The notes: a model not told the origin generated them from the letters alone. A stretch of 64,000 nt of DNA from Limosilactobacillus mucosae DSM 13345 (GCF_001436025.1 NZ_AZEQ01000003.1:1-64000); one strand, 5' to 3'; positions 18,817 to 28,073 are shown, counted from the first letter of the stretch. Program-made: numbers and translations.

Positions 18817-18860
18817 GCCCAAAAAAGAGGTGACTTCATAAAGGCACTTCTTTTTTGGGC
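18817..18860 (-). terminator. Intrinsic terminator of the three-gene operon
   Basis: A 16-bp inverted repeat (18817-18832 with 18845-18860, GCCC at one end and GGGC at the other, one mismatch) contains A and T runs, so it could act in both directions. It separates the three-gene operon from the type III R-M operon on the same strand. Confidence 0.75.
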
Positions 18861-18876
18861 TCTGCGATTAACAAAA

Positions 18877-20601
18877 TCAATAATTAGATTTTTTATACAT
18901 ATTTTTAAGTTCATTGTCAATTTCAACCGGGGCTGGCAGCTGGTTTGCTCTTAACGACTGTAGGTATTGATATAGGGCCGGCTGCGTTTTCTCGTAGGCA
19001 AGCATTGCGTTTGTGTAGGGGCGTGTCCAATAATCATTGGTGCCAGATTTTTGGGCAATTTCAATCAGACCGCTCTTCATTTTGTTGACGATTTTTTCAG
19101 CTTTTACATAGTTTTCAAAGGAAAGAATGCCATGGGTACTAAGATGCTCGATATTCACATACTGTTGGGTCTTATCTTTAGCAATGACAACTCCCCAAGT
19201 GTAGTTAGTGTTGCATAGGCAATATTGTTTAGAATTGCTGGCGCCGGCACGACCGATATCAAACCCGATAAAGTGATAGTCTGATTGCTCAAAAACCTTT
19301 TTCATAGCAGGAGCGTTTAGTGTGCAAAGGTGCGGAATGACCATATCAAAGGCATCTTTTTTAGCTTTTGAAAATGATTGTACGAAACGGAGATATTCTG
19401 AATCCAGCCGATCTCGTAATTTTTGCAAGTCTCTTTTTTCCATATCTGTAGGAAGTTTTGCTGCTTGGACTGATTTTGGTGTTGTGTCAGATGGTTTTTG
19501 ATTGGATTTTGCAACTGGCCGAGCAGTGGTGCTCTTGGCTGATTTAAGCTGACTGGATTTTGAAGATTTGACAGCAGCTTGGCTGGCTTCTGTTTGGGCG
19601 GTGCCATAAATTAAATCATGCAGCTGGTGATAAATTGCCAAATCGATCATGTAGATGTTTTGCTGGACAGCATCATTTATTAAAAACATTGGCCATGAAT
19701 ATAATTTGAGCAGTTCTTGTTCTTGGTCGGGAAGCTGGTTGGGCAACTCAAAAATCATCATTTTCCTGTTTAAAAGCTTGTGTAATTTGCTTTTATTAGA
19801 GAGTTTCTTCTGTTTTAATTCATAATTTTTCGAGTTAAGTGCCGTAGATAACGCCCAGCAAACATAGTCAAGATTGTAGGCAATGATTGGATTGGAAGCA
19901 TCTTGTGGATAGACCCGTAGCCGATTTTCACCTTGCTCGACGATAATGTCGATTTGTTTTGATAGTTCGTCATTTATGATTGGTAAAGCTGAATTATGAT
20001 TTGAATCCCAAGTATTGCGAATCCATTGATCGTTTTTTGAATTAATCACTGTAGCAAAATCCTGCACGGTGTAGTTTGGCAGGCCGAAGATGGTTCTTGC
20101 ATTACCCGTATTAGGATTTTTAGATTTTTGATAAATGCCTGCTCCCGATATTGATGGATGAAAGCTAGCTAAGCACGAGGAACGAATAAAAAGTCTCTGC
20201 TTAAACACAGCTGTTCTTGTAGGCGCCGGAAAATAGGAAGTACTACCATTTCTGGTGTTGCTTAAAAAGAATCCATTATTGAGGAATCGATTGAAAATAT
20301 AATTGGCAATCTTGACTGGAGTAGTTGCGAAGATTTTATTATATGATGGCCGATCAAAGTTTTGATTGATGCTTTCAAAAGACTTGATGAATTTAACGGT
20401 TGCATCAATTAAATCTTCCTTAAGAATACCTTGCTGACTTTGGGATAGGATAAAAAGCATCTGGCGAGCCGTAGCACTAAAAACGACCATTGCTTGATAT
20501 AAACCGGGGCGTCTGACTTGTGAATTAGTATTATTAAGCGCGCGAATGTTCAGATCGGTTTCAATATGTTGCAGCAGGGATTTTTTTGAAATTTCAGCCA
20601 T
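18877..20601 (-). CDS. Unrecognised protein, third gene of coupled three-gene operon
   Basis: I do not recognise this 574-residue protein. It has no signal peptide or clear membrane segment. Residues 1-340 look like one globular region with many aromatic and basic residues. A low-complexity Ser/Lys/Thr/Pro linker follows (about 345-385), then a helical, charged stretch (TDMEKRDLQKLRDRL) and a second globular part with a FIGFDIGRAGAS motif and a WGVV strand. Its start codon overlaps the stop of the preceding gene (TGATG), so the two are probably made in fixed ratio. The two-domain layout around a flexible linker suggests a scaffold or effector; no catalytic motif is evident. Base composition is AT-rich. 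Confidence 0.75.
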   Translation of the reverse strand: MAEISKKSLLQHIETDLNIRALNNTNSQVRRPGLYQAMVVFSATARQMLFILSQSQQGILKEDLIDATVKFIKSFESINQNFDRPSYNKIFATTPVKIANYIFNRFLNNGFFLSNTRNGSTSYFPAPTRTAVFKQRLFIRSSCLASFHPSISGAGIYQKSKNPNTGNARTIFGLPNYTVQDFATVINSKNDQWIRNTWDSNHNSALPIINDELSKQIDIIVEQGENRLRVYPQDASNPIIAYNLDYVCWALSTALNSKNYELKQKKLSNKSKLHKLLNRKMMIFELPNQLPDQEQELLKLYSWPMFLINDAVQQNIYMIDLAIYHQLHDLIYGTAQTEASQAAVKSSKSSQLKSAKSTTARPVAKSNQKPSDTTPKSVQAAKLPTDMEKRDLQKLRDRLDSEYLRFVQSFSKAKKDAFDMVIPHLCTLNAPAMKKVFEQSDYHFIGFDIGRAGASNSKQYCLCNTNYTWGVVIAKDKTQQYVNIEHLSTHGILSFENYVKAEKIVNKMKSGLIEIAQKSGTNDYWTRPYTNAMLAYEKTQPALYQYLQSLRANQLPAPVEIDNELKNMYKKSNY

Positions 20602-22607
20602 CAGTCAAGCTCCTGGAATTTAATTAAGTGATGGGCAGTTGGCGTATCAATTTTATTCAACAGCTTGCTAAGCAAATGTTTTTTACCGCTTGCATAGATA
20701 TATCCAAATAGCGGCAGGTAAGCATCACGCCCGTTTAGAACTTTGGTTATCCAGGCAGTTTCTTCTTCGATATGATTTCGCATCGATTTGTTGATGCCTT
20801 TGAGATCGGCAAGGGGAGGATAGTTAAATTGGTAAAAATGGGCGCTTTGATCAATTGCGGGGGTCACTGACAACTTGGATGACTGCAGCTCAAAAACATC
20901 GGTGAAAATCGGCGCGGCAAAATTATATAGTCCTAGTGGCGCTAAATTCAAATCATCAGTAAAACTTTCTGTTAGTATGAGCCATTTGTTTGGCAAGTGT
21001 ACTAATGAGTTGATATGCGAAAGCCAGGCACTGCCGATTAGATTATTTAAAACAATGACTGGTGATTCAATGTTTTGCAGTTCTTGACAGACGGCTGCGG
21101 AAAAATTACCGGTGCATTCAATCTGCGTTGCTGGTTGACCCGTTAAAAGTAATGCAGCTAGTTGAGCGATATCAAGTGCATCGTCACCAATTAATAAAAG
21201 AGGACGATTTTGATTGTGAAGTACATAGAGATACGCGGTTAGTTCGCTGAGAAGGCTATGATTGTTGATCATTGGCTCTAAGGTGTTTTTAAGTGCATTA
21301 TATACATCTTTTGCATTGGTAGTCTCAACAGGTGCCGTTTGTGGGTCAACATTAAACTTAATGGGACTAAATGGCGAGATTGCCAAATGATAGGGATGGC
21401 TGACAGAATTGATCTTTGGAGTCGCTGCTTGATTAAAGGCCATTTCAGCAATAAAGTCGGCAGCATTTTTACGAGCTTTTTCAATTCGTTCCTTGACTTT
21501 TGCTTCAACATCGTCAGCTAATTGCTGTTGTGACTCGAGCTTTTCTTTTTTAGCCGTCAGCTCCTCAATTTGTTTGGTAAGCTCAGTTTTATTGGTGCTG
21601 AGTGAACTAATATCTTTTGTTAGTTTTTCTAGTTGTTTTGCTTTAGAGTCGTTTTGTTTTTTCCATTCGTCTTCAATTTCGTTGATGGCTACTTGACGAA
21701 TTGACTCATTGTTTTTAATTGTGTACTTGAGGTTAGCCATATCCTCGTCATTACCAGCGGCAAGGTACTCCGCATTTTGAAAGATTTCTTCATAGACTTC
21801 ATTGATTTTATCAACGTCGCAATGAAACTTTTTAGCCAAATCATCAGTCCATTCATTCTCGTCAAGATCATTTAGATAAGACCGTAGCAGTTTTAAGTTT
21901 TGGGAGTAGAGGTCGGCTTTTGAGGTGTGATTTTTAAGCCGCTTAAGAATTTCCGCACGGACAACATTATTAAGGTCTGCGGATATAATGGATGATACAT
22001 CTGTTGAATATTTTGCAAGACTTTCTTGGCTGGTTAGATAGAAAGGATTTTGGCCATTTTCAGGTTCCGCCACCTTGTAGGAATATTTGTAAAGTGAATC
22101 CATTGAATCAAAACTATATTTTTTAAGTGTGTAGTTATAGGATCTGAGACGATAATTATGCTGGCTGTCTATTAAATAAGTATCATTTTTAATATCAACA
22201 TATAGTCCTTGTACTGATCCATTTTTTGCTGGGTTGGTTAAAATCAAGACGTTGTAGTTGGGCTGAACTATGTAGAGACCAGATGATCTGAGTTTATAGA
22301 TGATTTCTTGCGGGGTAGAAAAACGACTTTTTTGAATGGCAACCGGTAATTTTTCGGTTCCTTTATGCAATTCGTAATTAGAGTTGTATAAGTCCAGCTC
22401 ACACAAAATATAAGTTTTGCTGTATTTTTTAAAATTAGCGGCAATTTTTGGATTGATGTTAAGATCAATCGCTGTAGGATCGGTGTTATCAGCTACTTCA
22501 AATCTGCCAGAATCTTCATTTAAATCAGCTTTACGATAGGCAAATAATTTGTTCTTATCTGAATAATCGATCAAAAATAATGATGTTCCAAGAGTTTCAA
22601 TTCCCAT
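20601..22607 (-). CDS. Coiled-coil protein with degenerate P-loop NTPase-like domain, second gene of three-gene operon
   Basis: The 668-residue protein is unrecognised as a whole. Residues 1-300 form an N-terminal region without known motifs. A long coiled coil with Glu/Lys heptads spans about 305-382. The C-terminal part alternates hydrophobic strands in the order of a P-loop NTPase: PLLLIGDDALDIAQ (469-482) at the Walker A place, IVLNNL (518-523) at Walker B, and KWLILTES (541-548) at sensor I. The Walker A lacks GK(S/T) and Walker B lacks acidic residues, so ATP hydrolysis is unlikely. TAATG and TGATG overlaps couple it to both neighbours. It may act as an oligomerising core, which is inference. 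Confidence 0.75.
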   Translation of the reverse strand: MGIETLGTSLFLIDYSDKNKLFAYRKADLNEDSGRFEVADNTDPTAIDLNINPKIAANFKKYSKTYILCELDLYNSNYELHKGTEKLPVAIQKSRFSTPQEIIYKLRSSGLYIVQPNYNVLILTNPAKNGSVQGLYVDIKNDTYLIDSQHNYRLRSYNYTLKKYSFDSMDSLYKYSYKVAEPENGQNPFYLTSQESLAKYSTDVSSIISADLNNVVRAEILKRLKNHTSKADLYSQNLKLLRSYLNDLDENEWTDDLAKKFHCDVDKINEVYEEIFQNAEYLAAGNDEDMANLKYTIKNNESIRQVAINEIEDEWKKQNDSKAKQLEKLTKDISSLSTNKTELTKQIEELTAKKEKLESQQQLADDVEAKVKERIEKARKNAADFIAEMAFNQAATPKINSVSHPYHLAISPFSPIKFNVDPQTAPVETTNAKDVYNALKNTLEPMINNHSLLSELTAYLYVLHNQNRPLLLIGDDALDIAQLAALLLTGQPATQIECTGNFSAAVCQELQNIESPVIVLNNLIGSAWLSHINSLVHLPNKWLILTESFTDDLNLAPLGLYNFAAPIFTDVFELQSSKLSVTPAIDQSAHFYQFNYPPLADLKGINKSMRNHIEEETAWITKVLNGRDAYLPLFGYIYASGKKHLLSKLLNKIDTPTAHHLIKFQELD

Positions 22608-24160
22608 TAGTAATCTTCTCCATTAACGATTTTGTTTAAAATATTGAAAGCCTTAATGTTGATGGCTTTTTGCCGGGCTTGTGCGCATACCCAGGCATAA
22701 GTGTTTGGATAATGCTTTAATGCTTGTTTTAGTTGGTTAGCGACAATGACGAAAGGTCTGCTATCACCAGTTTGTTGCCGTAATAAATTGAGTAGGCCTG
22801 CATCATCATATTTATTTTTAATATTGGATGATGATGCCAGTTTTGGCGATTCATGATTAGGAATACTGGCATGCTTTGAAAATACGCAATCGGCACCATA
22901 GTAGATTTTAAGACTGGTACCAGCTTGTAATTCAGGCAGAGGATATTCCTTGTTGGCTGCAAGAAAACTAGTCTTGATTTCAAATTTGTCGACATATTGT
23001 TTTAAAGTAGCGTTATATGCGGGTTTGACGTAAAGATGATTATTTTTTGTATAGGGCTTGAGTAATAGCTTGCGATCTTCATCATCAGCAACTGTTGAGC
23101 TGGGAATAAACTGCTTATAGTTTGCAATATCGATAAGACTGCGACCATAAGCAACGACCATCCCATCGTCTCCCGCTTTTAAAGCAAGCAGCTGTGAATC
23201 TTCGAATGACTGCAAGAACGCTTCGGCATCAAAAGATTGGTGCGATTCAGTTTTTGGAGCATGGTCAAGCCAACCCTGACCATGTTTATAAAGGTAAAGA
23301 GTATTGCCCAGATAGTTAATGCCTTCTTTGGTTTTAAAATGCTCCGGCCAGATTAAATCAATACCAGCAGTATTTCTAGTGATACGATAGCCAACTGGTT
23401 CATTGTCAATGGTTTCCATATGAAAAAAATCATTGACTGTCTCTAAATTAACGTTAGTACTAAAACCGATTCGATATAAATTCCAACCGTTGGAGCGGGC
23501 CAACCTTTGTTTTTGGATTCCGAAATACTTAAAATCGCCTCTGGTTAAAACGAGATATTCATTATTAGGATTTAATTCACTGCCAAGGCTGATCCGCATG
23601 CCGTCACTTTCCCTAAAGATAAGACAATTTAATTTAGGAATTTGAAAATTGGCGATTTGTTTGGCATTGCCTGATGAATCGTTATAAACAGCATAACTAT
23701 TATCAATAGTGTTACCCAAATTGACTTTGGTTAAAAAAGAATTGGCGTCTACTTTAACTTGAGTAACTTTATGATGATTGTTATGGTAAACGTTCAGTCG
23801 CTTGTTTTTAGACAGCTCAGGATTAGCTGCCTTTGGAATTAACAGTTCAAAGTGAAAATGCTGATTCTTATCGATAACGATCCTGAGACCAGCAAAATGC
23901 TTAGGAATACTGAAAGGTGAACTTTCAGAGTCAGGCACGGTTCTTTCCGGACAGCGTTTATCGAAGTCGCCTCTACTATGCCTGAAATAAGGACTTATTT
24001 TCTTGCCGACACAGAGACTAATAAAGTGGCTGCAAAGATCGCATAGCAGTTTTTGCTCATTAGCTTTGATAGGATGACCATTTGATTTTTTAGCAGCTTC
24101 CATGGCGCTGATACGATGCCAGTCCCTATTTTCCCAATAACTGACATGATTTAAACTCAT
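22607..24160 (-). CDS. CoiA-like zinc-finger protein, first gene of three-gene operon
   Basis: The 517-residue protein begins with a segment like the N-terminus of competence protein CoiA and relatives: CDLC (Cys40, Cys43), then PYFRHS (His61), then RCPERT (Cys70), which could form one zinc site. The remaining 430 residues are rich in beta-type and aromatic residues and unfamiliar to me; a short helical domain ends the protein. No CoiA nuclease motif can be pointed to with confidence. GGGGA precedes the ATG. It opens an operon whose three genes share bases at each junction. A role in recognising nucleic acid is suggested by the finger and the neighbourhood only. Confidence 0.75.
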   Translation of the reverse strand: MSLNHVSYWENRDWHRISAMEAAKKSNGHPIKANEQKLLCDLCSHFISLCVGKKISPYFRHSRGDFDKRCPERTVPDSESSPFSIPKHFAGLRIVIDKNQHFHFELLIPKAANPELSKNKRLNVYHNNHHKVTQVKVDANSFLTKVNLGNTIDNSYAVYNDSSGNAKQIANFQIPKLNCLIFRESDGMRISLGSELNPNNEYLVLTRGDFKYFGIQKQRLARSNGWNLYRIGFSTNVNLETVNDFFHMETIDNEPVGYRITRNTAGIDLIWPEHFKTKEGINYLGNTLYLYKHGQGWLDHAPKTESHQSFDAEAFLQSFEDSQLLALKAGDDGMVVAYGRSLIDIANYKQFIPSSTVADDEDRKLLLKPYTKNNHLYVKPAYNATLKQYVDKFEIKTSFLAANKEYPLPELQAGTSLKIYYGADCVFSKHASIPNHESPKLASSSNIKNKYDDAGLLNLLRQQTGDSRPFVIVANQLKQALKHYPNTYAWVCAQARQKAINIKAFNILNKIVNGEDY

Positions 24161-24240
24161 AAGATCCCCAACTTTTTAATGAAGTAAATGATAAGTTTAA
24201 TTTTAACACATGAGAGCGCTTAAAATGTTTCAATTAAAAT

Positions 24241-24282
24241 AGCCCTGTTACAGTTCAAAAGCTGTTGAGCTGTAACAGGGCT
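24241..24282 (-). terminator. Intrinsic terminator of the membrane-protein gene
   Basis: AGCCCTGTTACAG (24241-24253) pairs perfectly with CTGTAACAGGGCT (24270-24282). On the minus strand it is followed by ATTTTAATT. It separates the membrane-protein gene from the downstream three-gene operon. Confidence 0.75.
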
Positions 24283-24296
24283 ACATAAAAGCAAGG

Positions 24297-25481
24297 CTAA
24301 TTTCCCATTTCGGTCAGATTATTGTCTACGTTAGTGCGGTACTCTTCAAAAAGGTTCCCAAAGTTGTCAATGTCACCGGCTGGCGGGTTGATAACCACGG
24401 ATTGTAATCTCTTAATATCGGAATAATATTGGTGATAAGCAGCATAGTCAGAATCATCTGCATTTTTGATTTTTTCAAGGCTAGCTTGGATTAAGATAAT
24501 ATCGGCAACTGCATCTTGAACATCCTTTTTATCTTGATTTTGGACTGCATCCAAGGTGTCGTCAATGTATCCTCCTTCTCCATTGCTGTTCTCATCGAGC
24601 CAAGTATTGTATTCATCGACACCGACATTGTCTAAAGCTTCATATGCATCAGCATAGTAATCCATGAAGTTATTTTTAGCTTCCTTGGCTTCAATCTTAG
24701 CTTGGTGCTTTTTCCATGCAGCAGATTTTTTGACGATCGTGTAATCTGATACGGTTTTGCCATCCTTGGTAACTTTTACTGTCCATTTACCAGGAACATT
24801 TACTTCAAATTCAAAATAGCCATCTGCATCAGACTTTTCTGCAGGTGTTTCTTCTTTACCGTCTAAATAGGTATGAATCTTTGAATTAGGAGTAGCATAT
24901 CCGCTGACCCAAGCTGACTGTTTGCCTAAAGTAACTGAATAATTGTCTGTTTGGATATGTGCGGTTTCATCATAATAATAGCTGCCTAATACAGCGCAAA
25001 AGATTCCGAGAACTAAGGTAACAATACCCAAGATAGACTTTGAAGACAATTTTCCTAATTTATATGATGGCCATTTAATGGTAGCCAACAACCATAAAAT
25101 ACCAATGACGATAAATTCGATATATAGGTTTACGCTGTAGTTATAAATAATTAAGATCCCAGCTATAATTAAAGTGATTCCAACAGCCCAATTAGAGATA
25201 TTCTTATCGACAATTGCTTTAAATTTGAAACCTAGCAAAGTGATTGTCAGGGTGATGATGAACAGAAAGATTGCTAAAGTTCTGACATCGCTGACATACC
25301 AGAAAAAATTGCCGGTGATAAATAACATCACTGAAAGAATCACGTTGTACCATGCTGGCAATTTTGCTTTAATATGATCACTTTTAATAAACTTCATTAA
25401 AGTCCAAAAGATTATTTGAGTTAGTAATAATGCTAACGCGAAATCAACTGTATCTTTCCCCGAAAAGTATAGTTTATCCAT
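24297..25481 (-). CDS. Polytopic membrane protein with extracytoplasmic Ig-like domain
   Basis: The 394-residue protein is not one I can name. About six hydrophobic segments fill residues 1-175. They are followed by a beta-sandwich-like stretch (about 185-255) with WVSGYATPNSKIHTYLDG, typical of Ig-like or carboxypeptidase-regulatory-like folds that sit outside the membrane. A charged helical C-terminal part, rich in Asp, Tyr and Asn, completes it. GGGAGGAT precedes the ATG. The gene is AT-rich compared with the housekeeping genes, and it has its own terminator. It might sense or bind something at the cell surface; whether it belongs with the neighbouring defence-like genes is unclear. Confidence 0.7.
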   Translation of the reverse strand: MDKLYFSGKDTVDFALALLLTQIIFWTLMKFIKSDHIKAKLPAWYNVILSVMLFITGNFFWYVSDVRTLAIFLFIITLTITLLGFKFKAIVDKNISNWAVGITLIIAGILIIYNYSVNLYIEFIVIGILWLLATIKWPSYKLGKLSSKSILGIVTLVLGIFCAVLGSYYYDETAHIQTDNYSVTLGKQSAWVSGYATPNSKIHTYLDGKEETPAEKSDADGYFEFEVNVPGKWTVKVTKDGKTVSDYTIVKKSAAWKKHQAKIEAKEAKNNFMDYYADAYEALDNVGVDEYNTWLDENSNGEGGYIDDTLDAVQNQDKKDVQDAVADIILIQASLEKIKNADDSDYAAYHQYYSDIKRLQSVVINPPAGDIDNFGNLFEEYRTNVDNNLTEMGN

Positions 25482-25749
25482 AAATATCCTCCCAAATACA
25501 CTTATTGAAACTATTTGTTAAAACAGCATCTATAACTTTAACAAATTAATCGTTTTACTTCTAGAAGCTAAACTAAATAATTATGTAAAAGACTTAAATA
25601 TACTCTTGATACGTTTAGATAAGTTTCCTCACCATCGAAACCGAAAGTGATATTGCAACTGCCCTATTGACAACCGTTGAATTATAACAACCATTTGGCG
25701 GCTGACTTTGTGATAAAAATATGGCTTGATCAGCTGGTGGCCTTGAAAA

Positions 25750-25864
25750 TACCTACTATTCGCTGATTTCGGATCAGAAGTAGGTAACTGTATATTCAAT
25801 CGGCCTAACTTGATATACATTGATTTTTACCTACTATGCAGTCGATTTTCGAAAAAAGTAGGTA
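25750..25864. repeat. Two copies of a TACCTACT...AGTAGGTA inverted repeat
   Basis: TACCTACT (25750-25757) pairs with AGTAGGTA (25789-25796), and the same arms occur again at 25828-25835 and 25857-25864 with a shorter, different loop. The 8-bp arms are identical while the loops are not. They lie in a roughly 700-bp gap without a supported gene. They could be operator sites, RNA hairpins or a small intergenic repeat family. Confidence 0.6.
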
Positions 25865-25876
25865 ATGATGAATTCT

Positions 25877-26002
25877 TCATACGTTATTATGCATGATTTC
25901 TTGTATAAAGCATGCTAATGACGTTTGACTGCGGCTTTTGCCTAACCGATCACTAAATTCATTGGCCAAGACAATCGCACCGACTGCGGATCCAGCATTC
26001 AG
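25877..26002 (-). pseudogene. Possible remnant of a decayed gene
   Basis: A frame of 41 sense codons ending at TGA reads like real protein (GSAVGAIVLANEFSDRLGK), and the frame continues upstream only through stops (TAG, TGA). No family can be named. This is weak evidence: the piece is short and could be chance. Confidence 0.25.
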
Positions 26003-26120
26003 CTAGCCTTTTCCTATTCAAGTTTTGGAACGGACTATAGCGATCTTGGCGATGTTGCGTACCTGCGATATTTTCTCAAAAGCAGGGCACGCAGCCGTTT
26101 CTCATATATCAGCAAAACAA

Positions 26121-26161
26121 AATCGCCGGCCTGGATGCTTATGACATCTGGGTCGGCGATT
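26121..26161 (-). terminator. Intrinsic terminator after the phosphoribosyltransferase gene
   Basis: AATCGCCG (26121-26128) and CGGCGATT (26154-26161) form the stem, and on the minus strand it is followed by TTGTTTTG. It lies about 20 bp after the phosphoribosyltransferase stop. Confidence 0.7.
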
Positions 26162-26181
26162 ATTTATCATTAATGAATGTA

Positions 26182-26739
26182 CTATTTGATCGTGCCATCA
26201 AGGTTGAACAATGGCAGCTTACCTAAGAACGCCACGTCATCCCGATCAGCAGCGGCACCTTCTGCTAAAATAGTAGCTTTGGCAACGATTTGGCAGCCAG
26301 CCAGGTTGAGCAGCTTTTCGGCTGATTTTAAAGAGCCCCCGGTACTGACCACGTCATCGACTAAGACAACCGATTTTCCCTTGAGTTCGGCAGCGTCGGC
26401 CCCGTCAAGCACGAGTAGCTGTTGTCCCTTGGTCGTGATAGAGTCAACGGCAGTCGTCAATGGATTTTCCATGTAGCCCTTGACTGACTTGCGGATCACG
26501 AATGAACGGGGATGACCGGACAAAAGACTGAGGTCATGTGCCAAGGTGATACCCTTGCTTTCCACGGTTACGACATAATCAAACTTTTTAGGCAGCTTGG
26601 GCAAAAGCAGTTCAGCCGCCGTTTTGGACATAGCATCGTCGCCCAGCAGCACGAATGAGGCAATGGCGGTGTCGTCACTGATGGGAATCAATGGCAGGTC
26701 ACGAGTTTGGTCGCCAATGGTAATACGATATTTTTTCAT
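26182..26739 (-). CDS. Adenine-phosphoribosyltransferase-like protein
   Basis: The 185-residue product has the type I phosphoribosyltransferase PRPP loop VVLVDDVVSTGGS and an Apt-like VESKGITLAHDLS segment, so it probably joins a purine base to PRPP. It is an outlying Apt relative rather than classical Apt or Xpt, so the base cannot be fixed. The gene follows a purine-type permease after 12 bp, with its GGAGG ribosome site at the permease stop. The pair would import and then trap a base, a purine salvage unit. Confidence 0.75.
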   Translation of the reverse strand: MKKYRITIGDQTRDLPLIPISDDTAIASFVLLGDDAMSKTAAELLLPKLPKKFDYVVTVESKGITLAHDLSLLSGHPRSFVIRKSVKGYMENPLTTAVDSITTKGQQLLVLDGADAAELKGKSVVLVDDVVSTGGSLKSAEKLLNLAGCQIVAKATILAEGAAADRDDVAFLGKLPLFNLDGTIK

Positions 26740-26751
26740 AATAGTTTCCTC

Positions 26752-27831
26752 CTAAAGCGCGGCTAACAGCGGTAAAACGACTTTCAGCAAGCCACCGGAC
26801 AACAGGCCCACGAATGGATCAACCAACGCGGTAATGATCATTGTCGTGGCGGCGACCAGCTGTTCTTTGCCAGCCAGTGCGGTGGCGGCATTTTCTGGGA
26901 AGGTGACAAACATCCCCAAAACCAGCAGAAACCCGGCGATTGACGCGCTCGGAACGTACCTGCCAATCTTAGGCAGCCAGCCGGCAAACAGAATCACGGC
27001 CATGATCAGCATCATCAGACACCCAGCGATGACCGGCTCCGGCGCGCTGGCAGTTGCCGAGATAATGGTTTCCACCGGCGCCCCGCCTAAAAGACTGGTT
27101 CCCATGTCGGCCAGTGCCTGTGAGGTTGTCAGCAGGTTTAAGTTGACGGGATTAGGCTTGATGCCAGTCATTTGCCCCGTGATCAAACCATATGACAGAT
27201 TGGCGCCGATGTTTAGACAGGCCAGACTGAGCGCGCCCCGCACGATTCGTGGATTAAACGTTGGCTTGGTGAAGATAAAGCGGCGCATCGTCACATTAGC
27301 GGGCAGCTCGTTGCGGTAGTGCTCGCCAAAGACGGCATACAGGCTGGAGCCAATGACTGAAAGACAGATCGTCCAGACCAAGTCGTTTGAGATCAAATAA
27401 GAAACCACCGCGATGGCAATTGAAACCCAGCCAGTGAAACTCTTTTGACTATTCTTGGCCATTTCAAGCGCGATTTTTGCCAGCATGATGCCGACACCGG
27501 CCATCATCCCGGTAATGATATGGTTGCCCAGCATTCCGACGATCTTGGTTAGAGTACCGGTCAGACCGATGATGGCCATGATGATCGAGCCGCCAAAGAT
27601 GATTGACGTGTATTCCTTAGTATTACGGCCTAGATTGCCGGTCAGTGCCAGCGATTCAGCTTGAAAGGAAACCGGGGCGACCGAATTAAAGATAAAGTTG
27701 ATCGCGCAAACCAGCAGAAACGAGAACGTGGTTGGGAACACCGCGAATCCAAGGCTCAGTGCCATGATACCTTGGGGAATTCCATTTAAGACCACGCCGA
27801 TTGCCGCGATCAAGTCAGCGAACCAGTGCAT
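26752..27831 (-). CDS. NCS2-type nucleobase permease
   Basis: The 359-residue, highly hydrophobic product has the features of NCS2 xanthine/guanine/hypoxanthine carriers, including GIPQGIMALSLGFA near the N-terminus and an FNSVAPVSFQAESLALTGN segment. It is shorter than many members of the family (about 430), but starts and ends cleanly, with GGAGGAG before the ATG. The partner gene encodes a purine phosphoribosyltransferase, which supports nucleobase uptake. Substrate preference cannot be read from sequence. Confidence 0.8.
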   Translation of the reverse strand: MHWFADLIAAIGVVLNGIPQGIMALSLGFAVFPTTFSFLLVCAINFIFNSVAPVSFQAESLALTGNLGRNTKEYTSIIFGGSIIMAIIGLTGTLTKIVGMLGNHIITGMMAGVGIMLAKIALEMAKNSQKSFTGWVSIAIAVVSYLISNDLVWTICLSVIGSSLYAVFGEHYRNELPANVTMRRFIFTKPTFNPRIVRGALSLACLNIGANLSYGLITGQMTGIKPNPVNLNLLTTSQALADMGTSLLGGAPVETIISATASAPEPVIAGCLMMLIMAVILFAGWLPKIGRYVPSASIAGFLLVLGMFVTFPENAATALAGKEQLVAATTMIITALVDPFVGLLSGGLLKVVLPLLAAL

Positions 27832-27848
27832 AATCTCCTCCTAAAATA

Positions 27849-27926
27849 CGAACATTAAATAACAAAACTAACTAAATAAAGGCAATTTACTAGAACATTA
27901 TTAAACTGATCATCGACAAATGTCAA
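27849..27926 (-). promoter_or_regulatory. Promoter and possible PurR-type sites of the permease operon
   Basis: On the minus strand TTGACA (27926-27921) lies 18 bp from AATAAT, a good sigma-A promoter. On the plus strand CGAACATT (27849-27856) and TAGAACATTA (27891-27900) resemble Gram-positive PurR boxes in tandem. The boxes are degenerate, so PurR control is only a suggestion that fits the purine genes. Confidence 0.45.
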
Positions 27927-28073
27927 GATAATCTTAAAAACCGCCTTTCATTCAAGTGAAAGACGGTAACAGTCAAAAGATTCAATTAGGTCCGCAATAG
28001 CGAATCAACTATAATATAATTGAAGAAACGGCACGATGAAATATCAGCCAATCATGATTAAGCGGGGATGATT

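Noticed and set aside
24211-24224. cre-like sequence TGAGAGCGCTTAAA before the three-gene operon
   Set aside because: It differs from the consensus at two conserved positions and its relation to a promoter is unclear.
25629-25820. Reverse open frame of 63 codons in the gap after the membrane-protein gene
   Set aside because: It covers the inverted repeat, has no ribosome site and low complexity; probably chance.
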